From NCBI GenBank assembly GCA_947525005.1, contig CANNUY010000002.1:112287-176286 (forward strand): a stretch of DNA of 64,000 bases, read 5' to 3'. The number at the start of each line of letters is the position of its first letter. Position 1 is the stretch's first letter. A program made the position numbers and the translations under genes. This DNA is from an uncultured Candidatus Melainabacteria bacterium. GTDB taxonomy: Bacteria; Cyanobacteriota; Vampirovibrionia; Gastranaerophilales; Gastranaerophilaceae. Below are positions 52,695 through 63,300 of the stretch, piece after piece. The notes under the pieces were generated by a model, which saw only the letters and a program-made list of their open reading frames with translations, was not told the DNA's origin and ran no database searches.

Positions 52695-52782
52695 AATTTG
52701 TAATATTTCTGTATTCAATCTTATTTTTTGAAATTTAATTTTCTTCTATCATTAATCATAAAATTATGCTAAAATAAACTAT

Positions 52783-53604
52783 ATGGTTATGAGTATGAAG
52801 AAATTATTAGTATTATTATTGTTAGTGAATTTTATTAGTATCCCTGTGTTTTCAGCAGAATGTGACACTGCATCAAAATTTGTCAGAGTTACAACAAATG
52901 CTGTAGGGTACAATTTTATTGCTAAAAAGATTGCACAGAGTGCTGTAAAAAGAGTTTTAAACAAAAATGCAAAAGGCGAATATAAGGTTTCAATCGATTC
53001 TTTTAGTGGGGTTGATTTAAAGAAAGGTAAGTTTAGAGGTGCAAAAATCTATGGAGAAAATATCTCAGTAGATGATGAATTATTTATATCTACTTTGAAG
53101 ATGCAAACTCTTTCTGATTTCAATTATATTAAATACAACAAAAAGCCTATTGTGTTTGTGACAGATATTCCAATGTCTTATGAGATGACAATTACAGAAG
53201 ATGATTTGAACAAAACTTTAGCCTCAAACAAAATGCTAAAGTTGTTTACAGAAGGTGTACCTTTAGTTAGTGTTGACAAGGTTAAAACACGTTTAGTAAA
53301 GGATAAAATAACTTTTTATTCAAAGATAAGACTTCCGTTTTGTAAACCTATGAAGTTGACTGTATCATCAGGCGTAAAGGTTGTTGATGGTAAAATCGTT
53401 TTTGATAATATTGATACATCTGGGGTAACTTCAGCTTTGGCAGACAAAGTTTTAGAGTATATGAACAGTCATAATTTATTAACGAGTATAAATTTGTATG
53501 TTTTTGATAATGCAACTACTCAATTAGAAATCCATAATATAAAAATCGATGATGGCAGATTGTATATAAACGGAAAAGTAACATTAAATAAGGTTCAAAA
53601 ATAA
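52783..53604 (+). CDS. DUF2993/LmeA-like exported lipid-binding protein
   Basis: 273-aa protein with a signal peptide (MKKLLVLLLLVNFISIPVFS). The body, with repeated beta strands such as YKVSIDSFSGVDLKKGKFRG and IYGENISVDDELFISTLKM, resembles the DUF2993/LmeA family (tubular lipid-binding fold) found in cyanobacteria and actinobacteria. Start may be ATG 52783 or 52795 (MKK); no ribosome-binding site is seen and TAAAAT lies seven bases upstream of 52783. First gene of a tightly packed operon of five. Role at the envelope is likely but inferred. Confidence 0.7.
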   Translation: MVMSMKKLLVLLLLVNFISIPVFSAECDTASKFVRVTTNAVGYNFIAKKIAQSAVKRVLNKNAKGEYKVSIDSFSGVDLKKGKFRGAKIYGENISVDDELFISTLKMQTLSDFNYIKYNKKPIVFVTDIPMSYEMTITEDDLNKTLASNKMLKLFTEGVPLVSVDKVKTRLVKDKITFYSKIRLPFCKPMKLTVSSGVKVVDGKIVFDNIDTSGVTSALADKVLEYMNSHNLLTSINLYVFDNATTQLEIHNIKIDDGRLYINGKVTLNKVQK

Positions 53605-54269
53605 TGGGACGAAAAAAGAAAAAACAAGACAATACTAATATAATTGGTATAATTGTACTTTTAATAATACTTCTAGTTTATTTAAAAACAGTGTTTTTTA
53701 AAGATGTTAATCCTTTTGAAAATATTGATTTGAGCAAGTTCAAGATTCCTCAAAAAGAAAAAAATATTGAAGTGGCAGAGCGTTCAGTTGTTGAAGATTA
53801 TTCAAATATAGAAGAACAAAAATCTCAAGCTGAGCCACAAGTTGTTGAACAAAAATTTGTAGAAGTTTTTTTTACAAAGGCAACAAGAAACGGTAATGTA
53901 TATGTAGCTGTTTCAAGAGTAAAAACTTCTGCAAATATGTCAGATGTTGAATACGCTGTAAGAATGTTGTTAGCAGGTCCTGCTAGAGCTGATATTAGAA
54001 AAGGATTGTATACCGAAATCCCTAAGGCTACAAAGTTACTTTCTGTAAAAGAAACACCTTTAAAAGTTATAATAAACTTATCATCTGATTTTGAATTTGG
54101 TGGTGGTGGTGACAGTTTGTATACAAGAATGTATCAAATTATCAAAACGGTAAATAAAAACACTAATAAACCTGTTTATTTATATATTGACGGTCAACAA
54201 GCAAATGTTATTGGTGGAGAGGGTTTGATGTTGAAACAGCCACTAAGGAGTACTTCGCTAGATGACTGA
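53604..54269 (+). CDS. GerMN-domain membrane-anchored protein
   Basis: 221-aa protein with one N-terminal membrane anchor (IIGIIVLLIILLVYL, residues 13-27) after a KKKK cluster. A GerMN domain spans about 90-210: VFFTKATRNGNVYVAVSR, YAVRMLLAGP, GLYTEIPKATKLLSV, INLSSDFEFGGGGDS and VYLYIDG. GerMN domains occur in murein- and spore-linked proteins and probably bind a wall ligand. It overlaps the LmeA-like gene by one base (TAATG). Confidence 0.85.
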   Translation: MGRKKKKQDNTNIIGIIVLLIILLVYLKTVFFKDVNPFENIDLSKFKIPQKEKNIEVAERSVVEDYSNIEEQKSQAEPQVVEQKFVEVFFTKATRNGNVYVAVSRVKTSANMSDVEYAVRMLLAGPARADIRKGLYTEIPKATKLLSVKETPLKVIINLSSDFEFGGGGDSLYTRMYQIIKTVNKNTNKPVYLYIDGQQANVIGGEGLMLKQPLRSTSLDD

Positions 54270-54525
54270 TAATGTTAAAAAAGATATTGATTATTATATG
54301 AACCTTAATTGGACATTGATTGAAGGAACTGATTTAGATTTTAATCAAAACCCATATCATTATATTGAAATAAAAGAGTTTCCTAGTTTTGCGTTTTGTG
54401 CAAAAACTAGAGAAAAAGCGTTAGAGGGTTATAAACGTCAATTAAGATTGACAATAATGATAATGTTAGAAGACGGTGACAGAATTTATGAGCCAGGAGA
54501 AGAACTTCCAGAGGAATGGTATTAA
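54262..54525 (+). CDS. HicB-like small protein
   Basis: 87-aa protein with a HicB-like partial RNase-H-type fold: YHYIEIKEFPSFAFCAKTRE, then EALEGYKRQ-like helix and PGEELPEEW. No C-terminal DNA-binding domain and no HicA partner are present, so it is not a full toxin-antitoxin unit. It overlaps the GerMN gene by eight bases and rimI by one. Function unknown. Confidence 0.6.
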   Translation: MTDNVKKDIDYYMNLNWTLIEGTDLDFNQNPYHYIEIKEFPSFAFCAKTREKALEGYKRQLRLTIMIMLEDGDRIYEPGEELPEEWY

Positions 54526-55052
54526 TGGCTATAAAAAAGTTGATAATTAAACCGTTAGAAAAAGAAGATATTGATAGAGTTTCTGAAATTGAGGCTGAAT
54601 CATTTGGAAATCATCATTGGTCAAAGGATTCTTTTTATTCTGAAATATCAAATAAGGTCGCAAAATACTATACTGCATCATTAGAAGATGGCTTGATTGT
54701 TGGTTATATGGGAACTTGGCATATTGTAGATGAGGCTCATATTACAACCATTGCGACAAGCAAAGATTATTTGAGAAATAAAGTTGCAGAATGCCTTATT
54801 GTAAAATCTTTGCAAGATTGCTATAATGAATTTATTAAGTACATAACATTAGAAGTTAGAGTAAGCAATATCCCAGCAATTAAGCTATATGAGAAATACG
54901 GGTTTAAATCGTTGGGTACAAGAAAGGGTTATTATCAAGATAATAACGAAGATGCTTTAATTATGTGGACAGAAAATATTTTTTCTGATACATATAAATC
55001 AATGTTTGCTCAAAACGTCAGTGAACTAGAAAAATTGGTTACAATAGAATGA
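54525..55052 (+). CDS. rimI: Ribosomal-protein-alanine N-acetyltransferase (GNAT)
   Basis: About 175-aa GNAT acetyltransferase like RimI, which acetylates the N-terminus of ribosomal protein S18. Seen: KPLEKEDIDRVSEIEAESF, HHWSKDSFYSEI, the acetyl-CoA core VGYMGTWHIVDEAHITTIAT, and EVRVSNIPAIKLYEKYGFK. The start at ATG 54525 overlaps the previous stop (TAATG) and has AGAGGAA upstream; the ATG at 54516 sits on top of that site. Long C-terminal tail (about 30 residues) after the domain. Confidence 0.88.
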   Translation: MAIKKLIIKPLEKEDIDRVSEIEAESFGNHHWSKDSFYSEISNKVAKYYTASLEDGLIVGYMGTWHIVDEAHITTIATSKDYLRNKVAECLIVKSLQDCYNEFIKYITLEVRVSNIPAIKLYEKYGFKSLGTRKGYYQDNNEDALIMWTENIFSDTYKSMFAQNVSELEKLVTIE

Positions 55053-55732
55053 CAAAACGTGTCGAAAAACAATTAGGTTATTTTAAATATGAGGGCGAAC
55101 CTGTAAGATTTAGGTTAGGCACTTTGTTAGTTGTTATTTTGGCATTACAGTTTTTAATAGTGTCTGCGTTTACAGAGATTAATTTTAAACACTTGATATT
55201 CCCATTAGACATATTCACTAATTGGTCATTTTATTTTCCTGATGGAGATGTAAATACACACGCTTTTGTCCGTCATATAAAATATATTCCACAGGTTCCT
55301 ATGGTATTTTTTATGTTAGGACTTTTGGATAGAAAATATTCATTATTTACAGTTTTATTGTATATAATTCTAGGATTTTGTGGTTATCCAATCTTTGCGA
55401 TGGGTGGAGGTTGGAAATATATTTTCCAATATGGTGTAGGCTATATTTTAGCATATATCCCTGCAGTTTGGGTGTCTGGAACTATTTTGAATAGAAAATA
55501 TAATTTTAAGAATGTTATAAAATCAGTTGTGTTCGGACTTGTGATAATAAACTTGATTGGTGGTTTAGCTTTATTATTTATTGCGTCATTAAGACACGAA
55601 AGCTGGCTTGTTATCAAGAACTTGTTATATTCATTAACTGGGTTCAAGTTTATATATGATTTAGTGTTTAGTGTTATTGCAATTTATTTGTCTTTAATTG
55701 TAAAACGAGTATTATGGATTATTCTTAGTTAG
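55049..55732 (+). CDS. bioY: BioY biotin transporter
   Basis: 227-aa membrane protein with about six helices, the substrate-binding S component of an ECF biotin transporter. The signature is GFCGYPIFAMGGGWKYIFQY and GVGYILAYIPA (G-x-P-x-F-x-x-G-G-G then the GYLxGF-like block). Start overlaps rimI by four bases (ATGA). It has an additional N-terminal basic stretch. With bioD and bioA in the same window the cell can both scavenge and partly make biotin. Confidence 0.85.
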   Translation: MTKRVEKQLGYFKYEGEPVRFRLGTLLVVILALQFLIVSAFTEINFKHLIFPLDIFTNWSFYFPDGDVNTHAFVRHIKYIPQVPMVFFMLGLLDRKYSLFTVLLYIILGFCGYPIFAMGGGWKYIFQYGVGYILAYIPAVWVSGTILNRKYNFKNVIKSVVFGLVIINLIGGLALLFIASLRHESWLVIKNLLYSLTGFKFIYDLVFSVIAIYLSLIVKRVLWIILS

Positions 55733-55888
55733 AGTGTAAATTTTACTATTATTGAAACGCTGTAATCCTTGCTATGTGTAGGTTTAACACTATTTAGTTT
55801 TGTAAAATTTTTGCTTAATTTTGGTTAAAAATTGTTTACAATTTGTTATTTTGTGGAACATGATTAATGTAAGGTTCAAGCTCCTTAT

Positions 55889-55916
55889 AGAGTGTTATAG
55901 CCCCATTAACCACTCT
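55889..55916 (+). promoter_or_regulatory. Leader hairpin before the glycosidase gene
   Basis: AGAGTG (55889-55894) and CACTCT (55911-55916) around a 16-base loop, followed by TTTAATAAAAAA. Either a weak terminator for the bioY operon or a leader structure. Confidence 0.35.
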
Positions 55917-55961
55917 TTAATAAAAAAGGTATCTTGTTACTACTAATTTAAAGGTGACGAT

Positions 55962-57206
55962 ATGGATACCCTGTATTCTAGGTTTAATCAGGATAGACTA
56001 TTGTTGCTGTGCTTGAATGTGTTCATCGCAACTACAATAGTGCTCTCACAAAGTGTTTCAGTCTTTGCTGATAATGTGAAGATAGTTAGTGGAATAATAT
56101 CTCCACCATTGATAAACTCTATTCATGTAGAAAGAAGTTTAGACAAGGTAATGACTGAAGAAAAGTCTGAGGCAGAATTTAATGCTTATATAGGAAGAAA
56201 ATACTCTAATTGTAAGGTTTACGATGTAGATAAGGGAATTAAACATATTAAGTTAGTGCGTTATTATCAAGGAAAACCTGTAAGATTAAATATTATAGAA
56301 GCAGATTTGTCTGTAAATAAAAATATCAAAGTAGTACCAGTTTTGGCTTCCAAAACTCTTTCTCATAAGGCATCAATTACTTCAATGGCGAGAGCTAACA
56401 ACTCTTTAGTTGCGGTGAATGGTGCCTTTTTCCTTCCACAAACCGGTTGTCCTTTAGGAACAATGATGGTTGACAAAAAGTTGTACACAGGTCCTGTGTT
56501 TAACCGTGTCGCTATGGGAATTTCGGATAACGGGTTTTATATGGATAGGGTGAAGTTGAATGCTTCATTGAGAGGAGGATTTAATAATATAAAAGTTGAT
56601 AATATCAATCAACCAAGAATGTCATTTGCACATACTCTTTGTTATACTCCTGATTGGGGTCAGTTAGCACCTAGTATTCCTAAAAATGGAGTTCAGATAG
56701 TTGTTGATAACGGTAGAGTAGTTGCTATAAACAAAAATAGAAACCTTATTCCAAAAACTGGGTTTGTTGTTGTTGGACAACAATCAATTTTGTCTGGGGT
56801 AAGAGTTGGACAAGGTCTTGATTTGGATATCAAGATGTCGCCAGAGTGGGAACACGTAAACCATGTAATCAGTGGTGGACCTTATCTTGTAAAAGATGGT
56901 GAGGTTTATGTTGATATAAGAGAACAAAAGTTACTTTCTATTGGAGGTAGAAACCCAAGAACTGCGATTGGTTACACAAAAGATAATAAGTTTATTATGA
57001 TAACAGCTGACGGTCGTGAGGGTTCTTCAATCGGTTTGACTTTGACAGAATTAGCACAGTATATGAAAAAATTAGGTTGTGTTAATGCTATGAACCTTGA
57101 TGGTGGTGGTTCAACAGTTATGTATGTAAAAGGTTCGATTGCAAACAAGCCTCCAGTAAAAGGTGGAATAGCTTTATCCAACGCATTGACGATTTGTGTG
57201 GATTAA
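55962..57206 (+). CDS. Phosphodiester glycosidase (NAGPA/DUF2233)
   Basis: 414-aa exported enzyme. Membrane signal at residues about 13-36 (LLLLCLNVFIATTIVLSQ). The NAGPA domain covers about 120-414: VAVNGAFFLPQTGCPLGTMM, GGPYLVKDGEVYVD, RNPRTAIGYTKDNKFIMITA, DGREGSSIGLTLTELA, and MNLDGGGSTVMYVKG. The family cleaves GlcNAc-1-phosphodiester linkages, and bacterial members probably act on wall or surface glycans. AAAGGTG precedes the ATG. It sits immediately before the giant adhesin. Confidence 0.92.
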   Translation: MDTLYSRFNQDRLLLLCLNVFIATTIVLSQSVSVFADNVKIVSGIISPPLINSIHVERSLDKVMTEEKSEAEFNAYIGRKYSNCKVYDVDKGIKHIKLVRYYQGKPVRLNIIEADLSVNKNIKVVPVLASKTLSHKASITSMARANNSLVAVNGAFFLPQTGCPLGTMMVDKKLYTGPVFNRVAMGISDNGFYMDRVKLNASLRGGFNNIKVDNINQPRMSFAHTLCYTPDWGQLAPSIPKNGVQIVVDNGRVVAINKNRNLIPKTGFVVVGQQSILSGVRVGQGLDLDIKMSPEWEHVNHVISGGPYLVKDGEVYVDIREQKLLSIGGRNPRTAIGYTKDNKFIMITADGREGSSIGLTLTELAQYMKKLGCVNAMNLDGGGSTVMYVKGSIANKPPVKGGIALSNALTICVD

Positions 57207-57262
57207 TCTAATCTAAACGATTGATTTTTTACTTAAATCTTATTTAAAATGTTGAATTGGGG

Positions 57263-57292
57263 TTGAATTTTGCTGAAACAACATTATATAAT
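57263..57292 (+). promoter_or_regulatory. Promoter of the giant adhesin
   Basis: TTGAAT (57263-57268), 18 bp, TATAAT (57287-57292). The -10 sits inside the 14-bp perfect palindrome ACATTATATAATGT (57281-57294); a second palindrome GTAGTACTAC is at 57301-57310. Confidence 0.6.
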
Positions 57293-57344
57293 GTTAGTAA
57301 GTAGTACTACATTTATACATAAATTTATGAGATTTGAGTTGATT

Positions 57345-60300
57345 ATGAGAAAGTTTTACCCAGTTATAACGTTGATAATGGCTGTATTATCAGTGACGTT
57401 GTTTACGCCTGCTAATTCAGCAACAATTACCCCTGTAAAAAGAAACGGACAAGATGTATATGTTATTAAAAACAATCAGTCTATGACCTTTACAGGAAAC
57501 TATGTTGGACACACTTCTGAGGCGTGGATAGAAAATGCCGGTATAATATCTATTGATAATGCTGTTTTTAGCGGCAATAAGTTAAATGATAAACTAAATT
57601 CATTTGGTAAGTATTATAGTACTATTCATAATTTCAATGGAAGCACATCAGCCGGTGCTAGCGGTGGAACAATTCAATCAATTAAAAACTCTCAATTTAT
57701 TGGAAATTTAGCAAAATATGGTGGTGCTATTTCTAACACGTTGGGTACTATTGGGCAAATAACAGGTGTAGTAGGAAAAGATGAAAACGCTTATACATCT
57801 ACTGTTACATTTAAGGAAAATCAGGCAGATTATGGTGGTGCGATTTGGAATAACCAATCAAGTCGATTAGATGCCGTTTCTGGTGTTTTATTTGAAAAGA
57901 ATACTGCGAATGCTAATGGTGGTGCTATTTATAATGCTGGTACTTTTAACCTTATTTATAACACAGTTTTTGTTAATAACGCAGCTGGTGCATCTGATAG
58001 TTCTACCGGAGCAGGTTATGGCGGTGCTATATATTCAACAAAAAATTTAACAATTAAAAATTCAACATTTATAGGTAATTCTTCAAAAACAAATGGTTCT
58101 GCAATAGCTCAAATGAATGGTGATTTGACAATCACAGCAGAGGGCAAAGATATTAGTGGAAATTATAATAATGCTTTGTTCATGGGAAACAAGATTGGAC
58201 TAAGAGATTCATTATCTTCTAAGAAAAATGATATTTATATGGGCGGAAGTGGGCAAAGTTTGTATTTATATGCTCAAAGTAAAGGAAACCAAGTTGTTTT
58301 AGATGGTGGTATTAATTTAGCTAACAAGACTAACATTTATATTAATAAGACAATAGCTGCCTCATCTGTTTCTACAAACGGAGGTGGTGGAGTTTATATA
58401 AACGGTGATGTTGGAAGTTCTTCTGCTAGAGCTAATTTATATATTTATGGCGGAACTTTTTCTTTGAGTAACAAAGGAACAGATGCTTATAGTGACACTG
58501 TGTCTTGGAATGAAATTGGTAATACCGTTTGGGCAGATAAAGTAACTATTTATAATAATACAGTATTAGGATTTGATGTTTATTTGGACTATGTATCAGG
58601 TTCTAATAATAAAGGTTATGACTATTCTTTATCTGATAAGTTGGTATTGAATTCAATTTCCGGTACGGGTCGTTTTATTTTAACAGAAGATAGTTTTAAT
58701 GTTATTGCCGGAAATACAAGTAGTGATAATTTTAATTCTACATTGACATTGATTGATACAAAAGCTAATATTAGCTCTTTTATTACTATGCGTGATGAAA
58801 ATAATAATGATACAAATATTTTATATATGTATGACGATGACAATAATCCTCTATATAAAATAAGATTGACTCCAGAGGGAAAGGTTATATTCTCTAACCC
58901 ATATTATATTGATAAAGATATAAATCCATTAGCTTATGCAGTTAATTATCCAAAGATTAATAGACAATATGCTAATAGTGATGGCATTGGTATTGTATAT
59001 GATTTGACATTGAAAAAAAATATTTCTATTAATTCTTGGGAAGATTTGCCAGATGAAAATAGAGTTTTGCAAACAAGAAACAAACTTATTGGTGACGTAT
59101 TAAATATCTACGGTAAAAATAAGACAATTACAGCTGAAGACCATTTGATTGGTATGGAAATCAATAAAAATAAAAATGATGAAAGTCGTTATTTGTATGC
59201 AGAAAACACTACATTTATTGGGTTCCAAAATGCTGTAACGAATGATGGCGGAAAAGTAGATTTATATAACGTATCTTTTAATAACAATGGATATGTTGAT
59301 GTTGATGGTATTATTCAAACTGAACGTGGTGGAGCATTGGTTAACTTAGTTGGTGAAATGTCGGTTCAAGGTTCAACTAAGAAACCGAGATCTAATTTCT
59401 ATAGAAACACTGCTCAAAATGGTGGTGCTGTTTATAATGAAGGAAATTTGAAAATAGATAGAGCAACTTTTGGTGGAATTGCTACTAAAAAGACTACTTA
59501 TGCAAACAATGCAACTTATGGTGGTGCTTTGTATAACTACCAAAACGAAGAATCACGTTTGAGTATTGAAAACTCAAAATTCATTGCAAACACTGCTCAA
59601 AAAGGTGGTGCGATTTATAATTCTTATGATAAAGGAACTCCATTAACAGATACCATAAAAGTTTATGATGGTTACGTATATGATATAACAGATGCAATAA
59701 AGGGCGATATGTACTACGACGGTGCAGAACTTGATGCAGGTCAAATTGTTGTAGACGGTTATATATATACAAATGCAACTAATAAAGGAGCTTATAGAAC
59801 TCCTGTTGGACAAGCAGAAGCAGCTATTATAGAAAAAGCTACTTTTACTCATAACAAAGCATCAGACAAAGGTGGTGCGATTTATAACGAAGGTCATTTA
59901 GATGTTAGAAGTTCTACTTTTGGTAGTTCAAGCAAAAAAACTTCTTATGCTAACACAGCAACTGTTGCAGGTGCTGCTGTTGCAAACTGTAATGAAGGTA
60001 TTTTTACATCAACAGCTTCAAATTATTATTATAGTTCTGGTAATTATGGTGGCGCAATTTATAATACTGATTTAGGTACAACTAATATTGTTGGTGGTAC
60101 ATTTAGCAATAATAATGCTACTTATGGTGGCGCAGTGTTTAATGATTTGAATGCGACATTAACTTTAGATGCTTATTCATACTATGTTATGAGTAGAGGA
60201 AATCCTACTATAAGATATACATATTTGACAATGTCAAAAAACACTGCTGTTTATGGTGGTGCAATTTATAATACAGGTACTATTAAGTTTAATACAACAA

Positions 60301-63300
60301 ATGATATGTCTGGTACATATTCTTCAAATAAGGCTACTTATGCCAACCAAAATATTACTGTTCCAAATATGGGGTATAGAAACCCTGAAGATAATATAAA
60401 AGTTCTTCAAATTTTGAGCGGTGATTATGACGTTACTCCTGAAAATATAAGTACTAGTATTGATGGGAAAGAGATATATGATTATGTAACACCAAAAGGT
60501 GGTGCGATTTATAACGCTGGTACTACTTTGAAAACAGGAGAAGTAGAATATAACGGTAAAATATATGATATTTCTAATCTTACAGAAGGTGCTGTATATG
60601 AATCACCTAGTGAATTGAAAACAACAGATATTTTACAAGATGGTAAAATATTTGATATGGCAAATTCTGTTAAAGGTGAATTGTATATTCCTGAAACAAT
60701 ATTGAAAGATGGACAAATTCTGAATAAAGTTGATAATGTTTGGTACGTATTTGACGGTGCTACTTATGTTTCTGACTATGTTATTGGTTCAGAATTATTA
60801 GATGGTATGATTATTAATCCTAACGACAATCATATTTACACTGGTGCTAGTTATGTAAAAGATTATCAATATGAAACCGTGTTAAATGAAAATCAGATTG
60901 TTTATAACGGTTCGGTTTACGAAGGTTGGGTTAATAAAGGAACATATATTCCTCAAACAGTATTAAAGGATAACCAAATGGTTTATACTGATGCAAATGG
61001 TGAAAAATTTGTATATGAGGGTATGAAATTTGTTAATGATTATGTCGAAGGTACACCGTTAGAAGATGGTCAAATTGTTGTAAATGGTAAAATTTATAAC
61101 GGTGCGGATAAAGGTGCTAAAGTAGTTGTTGGTACTCCTTTACAAATTGGAACTGATAAAAGAGATATCGTAGTTGATGGATATATCTATAAAGATGCAG
61201 TTGTTGTAACAAAAGAACCTTATTATACAGATTTAAAAGATAACCAAATTGTTCACGATGACAAGATTTATACTGTTGGTGCTACTCTTGGTCGTTATGA
61301 AGAGTTGAAAACAGAAATGGATAAGAATCCAACTTGGGTTGAATACAATGGATTCGTATATGATATCAATGGTATTGATTCTGATGGTGAATATGTTGCA
61401 AAAACTCCATTGGGTGCAAACCAAGTTGCTTATGAGGGCTATATTTATAACATAGAGGGGCTTGTAAAAGGTGATAAATACGTTGATCCTGTTAGAGCGG
61501 ATGAAAGTAAAAATCAAGTTGAGTACAATGGTTATATCTACGATATTACTGATGCAACCAACACAAATATCACTTATGTTAAACCAGTAACCCCAACAGG
61601 TGATGAAATTGTGATTGATGGCAAAATATATAATATGGCTAACGCAAGTAAGGTTGGTCCTTATTTTGACGGAACACCTTTAGGTGAAAACCAACACAAT
61701 ATAAATGGTATAATATACGATTTTACTAATGCAGAAGTTGTTGGAGAATACAAAGAGGAAACTGTATTAGGTGAAAATGAAATTAAATATAACGATAAAG
61801 TTTATGACATTTCAAATGCTACTCAAAGAGATGAATATGTTGAGGGTACTAAATTAAAAGAAAATGAAATTGTTTATGACGGCAAAGTTTATAATATTGA
61901 AAATGCCGTTAAGGGCGAAAAATATGAAGATGGAACTGTTTTAGAAAACGGTGAAATCGTTTATAATGGCTATGTTTATTCAAATGTTGTAGATAAAGGC
62001 GAATATAAAGAAGGTACAAAATTAGAAGAAGGTGATATTGTTTACAATGGTCACGTATACTCTGGTGCTATTAAAAAAGGTGATTATATATCAGCTAAAT
62101 TAAATATAAATCAAGCTAATTTTACTGGAAACTCTGCATCTTCAAAGGTTTATGTAATTGATGATAATAGATATCCTTCAAATTATGGCCTATATTATAA
62201 TCAACACATAACATTGTATGTAGGTAAGGGTGGTGCTATTTATAATTCATCAGAATTGCCATTGAATATTATGTCTTCTACATTCTCTAAAAACACAGCT
62301 GCAAGAGCAGGTGGTGCGATTTGTAATGAAAACGACAAAGCTGACATAAATATTAAAAACTCGGTATTCAAATCAAACTCTGCTAAATCAATTATAACTA
62401 CTGTTACAACAACAATTATCCAAAACGGTTATAAAACAAAAACTAAAAAAACTACAACAAAAGAAAATGTAGGTAACGGTGGTGCAATTTATACAGCAGG
62501 TAACGTTAATATAAACACTCGTGTTTCTGAATATTTAAAAGCAACTACATTCACATCAAATTCAGCAGCTTATGGTGGTGCTATCTATGCAATGGGTGTT
62601 GTAGATATTAAGGGTGCTACTTTTACTTCTAACTCTGCTTTGAAAGATGGTGGTGCAATTTATTCAACAAGTAATAAAGAGTTTAAATACGATGAATATA
62701 CAAAAATTACCAATGTAAATATTACTCAGTTCTATCAAGATCACGGTGATGATTTTTATTATTTCTACAAACACGGTGCTGATATGGACTTTGATGTGAT
62801 AATCAAAGGGTCACAAAATTATTATGATGAAACAACTCAAGAATTCGTAACAGGTTTGCCTGTGATATTTGATAAAAATACCGCAAAAGGTGATGGTGGC
62901 GCAATATTTGCTAATAAAGTATATGTTGAGGGCGCTACTTTTACAAAAAACAAATCATCTGGTAACGGTGGTGCAATATGTGCTAATAGTGATATTGTTG
63001 TTAATCCATTTGCGTTTACAAAAGATGATAATGGTTCTGTGCCAAAATCTATTTTTACATCAAACTCTGCTGTAAATGGTGGTGCAATTTATGCAGGTGG
63101 TACAAGTTTGATTAAGAACGCTGATTTTACATCAAACAAAGCTTCAAATTGTGGTGGTGCTGTTTATGCAGGTGATGATACAGTTATTGTTAATAGTAAC
63201 TTTAAAAATAACACTGCTGGATATGGTGGCGGTTTATATGTAGGTAAAAATAATACAGCTTATATTATAAACTCAAATTTCACTGGCAACAAGGCATCAA

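Larger units (their letters stand above)
52154..52782. other. 629-base non-coding region full of dispersed repeats
   Basis: No coding frame. It holds a 16-bp direct repeat TGTACACAGGGATTCT at 52190-52205 and 52568-52583. The stretch GATTCTGAAACAAGTTC after the first copy resembles the widespread GATCCTGAAACAAGTTC class of dispersed repeats. It also holds a 13-bp perfect hairpin (52503-52543) and palindromic repeat copy 2 (52623-52694). It reads as a landing zone of decayed small repeats. Confidence 0.6.

Noticed and set aside
54262..54525. Complete HicAB toxin-antitoxin system
   Set aside because: Only a short HicB-like domain is present, no HicA-type gene is adjacent, and the gene is embedded in an operon with rimI and bioY.
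55733..55961. tRNA or riboswitch in the gap before the glycosidase gene (GGTTCAAGCTCC looks like a T-arm)
   Set aside because: No matching acceptor, D or anticodon arms could be folded around it.
57345..58900. Possibility that the adhesin is split by stops into several genes
   Set aside because: I followed the frame at the start, around 58.3 and 58.9 kb, through 60.5-62.1 kb and at the end, and found no stop codon; the GGAIYN motifs at every scale stay in the same frame.
62869..63075. Open frame of 68 codons on the plus strand inside the adhesin
   Set aside because: Out-of-frame shadow of the giant adhesin frame; low-complexity Leu/Ile/Val composition and no ribosome-binding site.
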